Assembly: GCA_002315375.1 (NCBI GenBank) | Contig: DCHR01000037.1 | Span: forward strand, 1-19,084 | DNA: 19,084 nucleotides | Origin: Treponema sp. UBA1747 | Lineage (GTDB): Bacteria; Spirochaetota; Spirochaetia; Treponematales; Treponemataceae | Reading direction: 5' to 3' | In this document: piece after piece, positions 13,991-19,084 of the stretch | Numbering within the stretch: position 1 is the stretch's first letter | How the letters are laid out: every line of letters begins with the position of its first letter | Translations under genes and position numbers: made by a program | Notes under the pieces: generated by a model | Told to the model about the DNA's origin: nothing | What the model saw: the letters and a program-made list of their open reading frames with translations, nothing else | The model's database searches: none

Positions 13991-16900
13991 ATGAAACCAT
14001 CGACACAAGCTAAAACTAACTTAATTTCAGGAATTGTACTCCTGCTTCTGGCAGCTATGTTCACCATTACTCTGCTCATGCAGTTTTTGGACTATGGTAC
14101 ATTCCGCTCAGGATTCTTTGTATCTTTAGGAAAAATGCTTTACACCGTTTACGGATTTTCAAGCATTCTGATTCCGGCCTTTTTCCTGACCGCAGGCCTT
14201 TCCTGCTTCGCCACATCATGGACCGCACGTAAAGCATTCCGTCTTTTGACAGCCATCGTGCCTTTCTTTACCTGTGTAATTTGTGAAAAAATCATCCGTT
14301 CTTTTGTAGTTATGTCATACAGGAACGCTCCGTTCCCATCTGTAAAAATTGCCGTCATTTCTGTTACAGGAATTATGCTTGTGGTTATTGAATTCCTGGC
14401 AGCAGGCATCATTGCAGACCGAATCAATCGTTCTTCAACCTCTAAAAAACCTGTAAAAAAGCCTGCCCAGAAAGTGGTATACAGCGTTGATGAAATAGAA
14501 GAAATCGAAGAACTTCCAGAAACAGAAACTCAGCCGGCACAGGACTCTCCTGCCAGCCAGATTACTCCAATTCATCCGGCTTTTGAAGAAGCCTTCAAAT
14601 CATCAGGCGAACCAGTTCTCCCTGAAGGAGTAACAGAAAAAGATCTCATTCTGACTGATGAAGAACCGGAAGATATACCTGAAGAAGCTGAAGAAATCCA
14701 GGAAGACGAACCTCTTCCTGAAAGTTCTATTTATGAAGCTTACAGTTTTGATATCGATGAAAAAAAAGAAAAAGAACCTTCAGAAAGTGAAGCTGAAGTC
14801 GAATCTGATGAAATTACAGAAGAAATACCTGAAGAAGAATTCTCTGCCCAGATTGATGTAGATTCCGCTGATGAAATTCCAGCAGACGAATCGGCATCAA
14901 ACGACATTATTTTTGAAGAATCTGTTCCGGAAGAAACAACCACAAACGGAATCATTTTTGAAGAATCTGTTCCGGAAGAAACATACACAGATACTAATTC
15001 AAACATTGATCTCAGCTTCCTGGAAGATGATGTTCCATCTGAAGTACCTGTAAAGGAAGATTCAGAAGAAGAAGATACTGGTTCGCCTCTCCTTTCAAAC
15101 GAAGAATTTGCAGCCTTAACACAGCCCGATGAACCTGCCGCTTCTGATGATCTGGTATGGGACAATGTTCCACCGGCACCTGAAAAACTTCCGCCAGAAT
15201 ATGACAGCGATTTCTTTGACATGGATGATTCAGGTGAAATAAACGATTCAAATGTTCCTCCAATAGAATATGATGAACCAACTCCTGAAGATGATCCTTT
15301 CAGTTTTGCATCTATCAGCGATTCTCCAGACTACAATGAGCAGGAAGATCCTTATGCTGCAGGAAACTATTTCCAGCAGCCACAGAATAATCCGGGAGAA
15401 AAAAAAACTTCCCCATATCCAACAACAATTGATTTAAGCGGTGAAGAAGAAGAAACCGAAGAAGCCCCTTCTGATTCAATACAGACTCCTGTAAAATCAA
15501 AATATGGTACAAAAATCAGTTTTGACGATGACCAGGAACTGAAAGAACGCGAAGCCCTGGCTGATGAACTGGAAAATGATGCATTCGATATCGGTTTTGA
15601 CAGCCAGGAAGATTTCCTTGACACTCCGGAAGAAGATCCTGTTTCAATTCCAGACGAAGAACTTCTCCCACCTGTTGAACCAGAACCAGCAGTTGCAGTT
15701 TCAAAACCAAACAATGCCAAGCTTACTGAACAGCAGCTTATTGCTAAATATGCAGACAGAGCTGCCCGTAAAATCGGACTCACACGCACTGCTCCAGAAG
15801 CAGCAGTTGCCTCAGCTGCAGTGACAACAGCTGTTGTTGCTGCAGCAGTAGAACCAGTTGTTTCTGAAGAACCTGAAACAGAAAATCAGGCCGCAATCTT
15901 CTCTATGGCAAAAGATGTTTTCCATGACATGGACAAAGACATCCGCGAAGAAAAAGGTTTTGAAGAAACCGAAGATGATGAAATGGAAACTGACTTCCTT
16001 GCAATGTCAGCTGCTGCAGAAGCCGAAACTTTTGAACAGCCTGAAGAAATGCTTGAAGATGAAAATCCTGAAGTCGAATATGTAATGTATGAAGGTTCCA
16101 GAATTCCTGTTGAAAAGAAAAATGCTAAGGAACTGAACCCGAATGCAATTGGTGCCCGTAACCTTACCCCTGATGAGCTGACAGATTTCTTCAATGCACA
16201 GGAAAAAGCAAACAAGCCTGTTCACAATACAATTACAAAAGAAACCGCTCCAAAGAACTCCAGCAGAGCCCGTAAAAAGGGACCTTACATCATTCCTTCG
16301 GATCTTCTTACTGCTTATGAAGATGACCAGTACTGGATCATCGATGATGCCACAAAAGAAGCTTCCATTGACCTTAAAAATACACTGGCCGAATTCAATA
16401 TCGAAGCTGAAATCACAGGTATCAAAAAAGGGCCTGTTGTAACAATGTATGAAATCCTGCCGGCTCCTGGTGTAAAACTTTCAAAAATCGTTGCTCTCCA
16501 GGACAACATTGCACTTCGTCTTGCTGCAAAGTCAGTGCGTATCGTAGCTCCAATTCCTGGTAAACGCGCCGTTGGTATTGAAGTTCCAAACAGAAACCGT
16601 TCAATTGTAGGTTTCCGTGAAATCATCGAACAGGACCTGGAAGAATACAAGAAGATGTCTATTCCTGTTGTTCTTGGTAAAGATATTCTTGGTAAAGCAC
16701 AGCTTCTGGACCTGGTAAAAACACCTCACCTTCTGATTGCTGGTGCTACAGGTGCCGGTAAATCTGTTTGTGTAAACTCAATCATTCTTTCCATCTTGTT
16801 TAAACGTTCACCTGATGAAGTAAAACTTATCATGGTTGACCCTAAAGTTGTTGAACTTAAACTTTATAACGATATTCCACACCTGCTTACACCTGTTATT

Positions 16901-17695
16901 ACAGAAAGCAAAAAAGCACTTCAGGCCCTCCAGTACTGTATCTGCGAAATGGAACGCCGTTACTCACTCCTCGACCACATGGGTGTACGCGATATTTCAA
17001 GCTACAACAAAAAGATCAAGGAACAGAAAATCGCAACTGAAAAACTGCCATACATCATTGTTATCATCGATGAGTTCGCAGACCTTATGGCAACAACAGG
17101 AAAAGAAACAGAAAACGTTGTTGCACGTCTTACAGCCATGTCCCGTGCCGTTGGTATCCACCTGGTACTGGCAACACAGCGTCCATCTGTAAACGTTATT
17201 ACTGGTCTCATCAAGGCAAATATTCCAAGCCGTATCGCATTCATGGTTGCATCCCGCACAGACTCGGGAATCATCATCGACTCACCAGGTGCTGAAAAAC
17301 TTCTGGGTAAAGGTGATATGCTTTACGCTTCTGCAGTTGATCCTAACCCGGTTCGTATCCAGGGAACCTTTATCAGCGACGAAGAAGTTGAAAGTGTTGT
17401 TGATGCAGTCAAAGAATACGGAGAACCTGATTACATTGATGATGAAATCTTTACAAATGATGAAGACGAACAGGGAGAACTTTTCGACAAAGACACTGAC
17501 TTTGGCGAAGACCCTCTCTATGATGAAGCACTTCAGGTTGTTCTTCAGGCAGGAAAAGCAAGTACATCTTACGTACAGCGCCGCCTGAAAATCGGTTACA
17601 ACCGTGCCGCCCGTCTTGTAGAAGAAATGGAAGAACGCGGAATCGTTGGACCTGCAAACGGTTCAAAACCACGCGAAGTTATCTACGTTCCTTAA
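13991..17695 (+). CDS. ftsK: FtsK/SpoIIIE DNA translocase with very long acidic linker
   Basis: The 1234-residue protein should be the septal DNA pump that moves chromosome termini during division. The N-terminus (about 8-150) has four hydrophobic segments anchoring it in the inner membrane. A low-complexity linker (about 155-775) is packed with Glu, Asp, Pro and Ser and includes a 15-residue tandem duplication. The motor follows (about 775-1165): Walker A GATGAGKS at 918-925 and Walker B VIIDEF with Asp1027-Glu1028. The C-terminal gamma winged helix (about 1170-1234) contains STSYVQRRLKIGYNRAARL, the DNA-orienting domain. The length is like E. coli FtsK and much longer than Bacillus SpoIIIE. 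I start at ATG 13991; a TTG at 13973 would add six residues. There is no clear ribosome binding site, and candidate -10 elements (GATATT 13979-13984 or TATTCT 13981-13986) abut the start, but no -35 is visible. Confidence 0.95.
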   Translation: MKPSTQAKTNLISGIVLLLLAAMFTITLLMQFLDYGTFRSGFFVSLGKMLYTVYGFSSILIPAFFLTAGLSCFATSWTARKAFRLLTAIVPFFTCVICEKIIRSFVVMSYRNAPFPSVKIAVISVTGIMLVVIEFLAAGIIADRINRSSTSKKPVKKPAQKVVYSVDEIEEIEELPETETQPAQDSPASQITPIHPAFEEAFKSSGEPVLPEGVTEKDLILTDEEPEDIPEEAEEIQEDEPLPESSIYEAYSFDIDEKKEKEPSESEAEVESDEITEEIPEEEFSAQIDVDSADEIPADESASNDIIFEESVPEETTTNGIIFEESVPEETYTDTNSNIDLSFLEDDVPSEVPVKEDSEEEDTGSPLLSNEEFAALTQPDEPAASDDLVWDNVPPAPEKLPPEYDSDFFDMDDSGEINDSNVPPIEYDEPTPEDDPFSFASISDSPDYNEQEDPYAAGNYFQQPQNNPGEKKTSPYPTTIDLSGEEEETEEAPSDSIQTPVKSKYGTKISFDDDQELKEREALADELENDAFDIGFDSQEDFLDTPEEDPVSIPDEELLPPVEPEPAVAVSKPNNAKLTEQQLIAKYADRAARKIGLTRTAPEAAVASAAVTTAVVAAAVEPVVSEEPETENQAAIFSMAKDVFHDMDKDIREEKGFEETEDDEMETDFLAMSAAAEAETFEQPEEMLEDENPEVEYVMYEGSRIPVEKKNAKELNPNAIGARNLTPDELTDFFNAQEKANKPVHNTITKETAPKNSSRARKKGPYIIPSDLLTAYEDDQYWIIDDATKEASIDLKNTLAEFNIEAEITGIKKGPVVTMYEILPAPGVKLSKIVALQDNIALRLAAKSVRIVAPIPGKRAVGIEVPNRNRSIVGFREIIEQDLEEYKKMSIPVVLGKDILGKAQLLDLVKTPHLLIAGATGAGKSVCVNSIILSILFKRSPDEVKLIMVDPKVVELKLYNDIPHLLTPVITESKKALQALQYCICEMERRYSLLDHMGVRDISSYNKKIKEQKIATEKLPYIIVIIDEFADLMATTGKETENVVARLTAMSRAVGIHLVLATQRPSVNVITGLIKANIPSRIAFMVASRTDSGIIIDSPGAEKLLGKGDMLYASAVDPNPVRIQGTFISDEEVESVVDAVKEYGEPDYIDDEIFTNDEDEQGELFDKDTDFGEDPLYDEALQVVLQAGKASTSYVQRRLKIGYNRAARLVEEMEERGIVGPANGSKPREVIYVP
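14909..14983 (+). repeat. 45-bp tandem duplication in the ftsK linker
   Basis: A perfect 30-base identity recurs with a 45-base period (14909-14938 and 14954-14983), encoding two copies of IFEESVPEET. The period is a multiple of three, so the frame is kept and the linker can lengthen or shorten without loss of function. Confidence 0.9.
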
Positions 17696-17736
17696 TTAAT
17701 AGAATCCGCGAATTCAAATTCGACTGGTTCAATAAA

Positions 17737-17781
17737 ACAAAAAAGCCACAGAAAGAAAAAATCTCTCTGTGGCTTTTTTGT
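17737..17781. terminator. Bidirectional terminator between ftsK and aquaporin genes
   Basis: A perfect 16-bp stem (ACAAAAAAGCCACAGA at 17737-17752 with 17766-17781) encloses a 13-base A-rich loop and has T tracts on both strands. It lies between the convergent ends of ftsK and the aquaporin gene. A smaller hairpin (CGAATT / AATTCG, about 17708-17721) precedes it. Confidence 0.93.
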
Positions 17782-17808
17782 CATTTTATGCTAATTATGC
17801 AATATGGA

Positions 17809-18510
17809 TTATTCTGCTTCTTTTGCGTTTTCAAGAAACTTGTAAACAACTGCTGCAAGTGCAGCACCTGCCAGAGGTCCCACAATGAATACCCACAAAG
17901 CTTTCATTGGATCAGCATTTCCTGCAAAAAGAGCAACAAGGGCTGGTCCGAATGAACGTGCCGGATTTACAGATGTACCTGTAAGACCGATTCCCAGAAT
18001 GTGAACCAGAACCAGTGTAAATCCGATTACTACTCCACCGAAAGAACCATGTCCTGCTTTTGATGATGTTACACCAAGGATTGTCAGAACGAATACAAAT
18101 GTCAGAAGGATTTCAACCAGAAGACCTGCAACAGCACTTCCGTTTACTCCGCCCAAACCGTTTGAACCGAATCCGCCTGTCATGTCAGTTACATTTCCAA
18201 GTTTGAAAATCAGGGCCAGAAGAGCAGCCCCTGCCAGAGCACCCAGACACTGTGAAACAACATAGCAGATAAAATCTTTTCCGCTCATGCGTCCCGAAAT
18301 AAGACATCCAAGTGAAACTGCAGGATTAATGTGACATCCTGAAATGTTTCCTACACAGTAAGCCATTCCTACGATTGTAAGACCAAATGCAAAGGCTGTA
18401 AGAATATAGCCTGAACCTGCAGCAGCATTACATCCAACCAGCATTGCTGTACCGCATCCAATTAATACAAGAGTGAGAGTTCCGATAAATTCGGCAATAT
18501 ATTTTCTCAT
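17809..18510 (-). CDS. aqpZ: Aquaporin Z-type water channel
   Basis: The 233-residue, six-helix MIP-family channel has both NPA boxes: HINPAVS (NPA 62-64) and SVNPARS (NPA 182-184). The selectivity-filter residues match E. coli AqpZ: Phe42 in AFGLT, His170, Thr179 and Arg185. This pattern predicts a narrow water-selective pore rather than a glycerol facilitator, and the length fits the AqpZ group. It should serve rapid water exchange across the inner membrane. The start at 18510 has a strong site, GGAGG, 7 bases upstream. Its promoter overlaps the 3' end of the truncated phosphatase gene. No glycerol-utilisation gene is nearby. Confidence 0.95.
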   Translation of the reverse strand: MRKYIAEFIGTLTLVLIGCGTAMLVGCNAAAGSGYILTAFAFGLTIVGMAYCVGNISGCHINPAVSLGCLISGRMSGKDFICYVVSQCLGALAGAALLALIFKLGNVTDMTGGFGSNGLGGVNGSAVAGLLVEILLTFVFVLTILGVTSSKAGHGSFGGVVIGFTLVLVHILGIGLTGTSVNPARSFGPALVALFAGNADPMKALWVFIVGPLAGAALAAVVYKFLENAKEAE

Positions 18511-18528
18511 TTTTTTCCTCCGTTAGTT

Positions 18529-18557
18529 AGTATAAAAGATTTGCCTTATACTGTCAT
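18529..18557 (-). promoter_or_regulatory. Aquaporin gene promoter
   Basis: On the - strand, ATGACA (18557-18552) and TATACT (18534-18529) are exactly 17 bases apart. Transcription would begin near 18522, giving a leader of about 12 bases that just contains the GGAGG site. The -35 lies inside the last codons of the phosphatase reading frame. Confidence 0.7.
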
Positions 18558-18875
18558 TACAATTGAGATATTGGAGATATACTCTATGGAGCTGTCAAAG
18601 CCTTCCCATATTCCGAAATTCTGTTCTGTCAGCCTTGGTTCCACAATTACCGGAATACCATTCACTTCCCCAACAATTTCTGCAGTTTTTTTTGCCCGGT
18701 CCAAAGGCGAACATAAAACTCTGTCGAATTTAAAATCCAAACCTTTTATTTTTCCGGCCAGATCATGAGCCTGACTGATTCCTTTTTCATTCAGCGGAAT
18801 ATTCGTAATTCCCTGAACCTTAGGAACTAGATTCCAGTCCGTCTGTCCGTGCCGCGCAATATATATGTGTTTCAT
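18546..18875 (-). pseudogene. C-terminally truncated histidine phosphatase (phosphoglycerate mutase-like)
   Basis: The frame encodes 109 residues, against about 180-220 for the family. The first half is well conserved: RHGQTDWN at 8-15 with the phospho-acceptor His9, LNEKG, SPLDRAKKTAEI with Arg60, and Glu84 in RLTEQNFGIWEG. Soon after this the sequence stops resembling the family, and a TAA ends it. The second catalytic histidine (usually in a V-x-HGG motif) and the following helix are absent, and I found no continuation in another frame before the aquaporin promoter. A strong AAGGAG site 8 bases before the ATG and a plausible promoter remain, so it could still be translated. Most likely it is a 3'-deleted remnant; a functional short protein is less likely. 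Confidence 0.75.
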
Positions 18876-18897
18876 TACCCTCTCCTTTTAACAGTTC

Positions 18898-18926
18898 TTG
18901 AATTATATCCCCTAAAATGCTAATAT
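18898..18926 (+). promoter_or_regulatory. ffs (SRP RNA) promoter
   Basis: TTGAAT (18898-18903) and TAATAT (18921-18926) are 17 bases apart, and TGC directly before the -10 makes an extended element. The predicted start, 18933-18936, coincides with the first paired base of the SRP RNA. Confidence 0.8.
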
Positions 18927-18931
18927 TTCTA
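18902..18931 (-). promoter_or_regulatory. Divergent promoter of the histidine phosphatase gene
   Basis: On the - strand, TAGAAA (18931-18926) and a consensus TATAAT (18907-18902) are 18 bases apart, with a start expected near 18895. It overlaps the ffs promoter almost completely, so the two RNA polymerase sites probably compete. Confidence 0.5.
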
Positions 18932-18935
18932 CATT

Positions 18936-19029
18936 GGTCAGGTGCTTTGCAAGTCACCTACTCAAAACCCCGCCAGAGGAGGAATCCAGCAACGGTATGA
19001 GTAGTGGGCTGTGCAGAGATTACCTGGCC
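18936..19029 (+). ncRNA. ffs: Small signal recognition particle RNA (4.5S type)
   Basis: The 94-nt RNA scaffolds Ffh to deliver membrane proteins co-translationally. It folds as one long hairpin: closing helix GGTCAGGT / ACCTGGCC (18936-18943 / 19022-19029), then CTTTGCA / TGCAGAG (18945-18951 / 19012-19018), then TACTCA / TGAGTA (18959-18964 / 18998-19003), then CCG / CGG. The Ffh-binding symmetric loop is CCAGA / AGCAA (18973-18977 / 18988-18992). The tip is a GGAA tetraloop on a GGA / TCC stem (18978-18987). Loop and tetraloop match the bacterial SRP signature; the apical stem has swapped strands compared with the common CC-GGAA-GG form. The Alu domain of Gram-positive 6S/scRNA forms is absent. 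Confidence 0.92.
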
Positions 19030-19036
19030 TTTTTTT
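19022..19036 (+). terminator. ffs terminator
   Basis: The 3' strand of the SRP RNA closing helix runs straight into seven T residues (19030-19036), so the RNA's own terminal stem acts as the terminator. The remaining bases to 19084 show no gene. Confidence 0.8.
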
Positions 19037-19084
19037 ATGCCCGGCTGTAAAAGGATTTATTATTTAAATCAATCCTATGTTTAA

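Noticed and set aside
12820..14079. Longer pfkA start upstream of 13902
   Set aside because: The extra 59 residues overlap the ftsK start region on the other strand and have no homology; the family begins at the MKAVLKNIGILTSGG start.
14909..14983. CRISPR-like repeat
   Set aside because: Only two directly adjacent copies in frame within the ftsK linker, with no spacer diversity and no cas genes.
14740..15222. 160-codon Ser-rich open frame antisense to ftsK
   Set aside because: It is the mirror of the Glu/Asp-rich linker codons (GAA read as TTC on the other strand) and has no start signals.
19037..19084. Possible start of a gene downstream of ffs
   Set aside because: The remaining 48 bases show no SD-start pair or open frame worth calling; the region is cut by the window edge.

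Overview
The window looks like a chromosomal segment from a host-associated (gut or rumen) treponeme or a close spirochaete relative. This rests on the moderate-to-low GC content, loose spirochaete-style lipoproteins carrying secreted plant-polysaccharide hydrolases, a YARHG-domain periplasmic protein, and the general gene set. No rRNA or other phylogenetic marker is present to prove it. There is no CRISPR array, IS element, prophage or tRNA.

Layout, left to right. (1) The extreme 3' end of an unrecognised hydrophobic CDS and its terminator (1-129). (2) A secreted YARHG-domain protein and a GH27 alpha-galactosidase lipoprotein, both + strand (259-3483). (3) A convergent MATE exporter on the - strand (3517-4863). 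(4) A divergent + strand YihY/BrkB membrane protein fused to a cyclic-nucleotide-binding domain (4979-6217). (5) A convergent GH5 lipoprotein glycosidase on the - strand (6282-7538). (6) An 82-residue orphan protein (7697-7945). (7) A roughly 215-235 bp near-symmetric palindrome (8051-8287). (8) A very large cytoplasmic-type GH2 beta-galactosidase (8280-11849). (9) A - strand pair, 6-phosphofructokinase overlapping an FMN 2-hydroxy-acid dehydrogenase (11916-13902). (10) A divergent ftsK/spoIIIE DNA translocase with a huge acidic linker (13991-17695). (11) A convergent water-channel aquaporin (17809-18510). (12) A half-length histidine-phosphatase gene (18546-18875). (13) A small SRP RNA (ffs) with its own promoter and terminator (18936-19036).

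The GH27 and GH5 enzymes carry lipoprotein signals and would act at the cell surface or periplasm. The GH2 enzyme has no signal and would finish imported beta-galactosides. Phosphofructokinase links the released sugar to glycolysis. The glycosidases are scattered on both strands with separate promoters, so this is not a classical polysaccharide-utilisation operon.

The most striking genome-scale pattern is translational. Genes fall into two classes. One class (GH5, the 82-aa protein, aquaporin, histidine phosphatase) has textbook AAGGAG-type ribosome binding sites. The other (GH27, YihY-CNBD, GH2, phosphofructokinase, and less clearly YARHG, MATE and ftsK) has no such site. Instead it has a -10-like hexamer ending about 6-7 bases before the ATG, as expected for leaderless mRNA. 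Other notable points are the long palindrome, the YihY-CNBD fusion, a carbohydrate-binding-like module inserted in the GH27 barrel, the truncated phosphatase whose 3' end holds the aquaporin promoter, and an SRP RNA with an altered apical stem.
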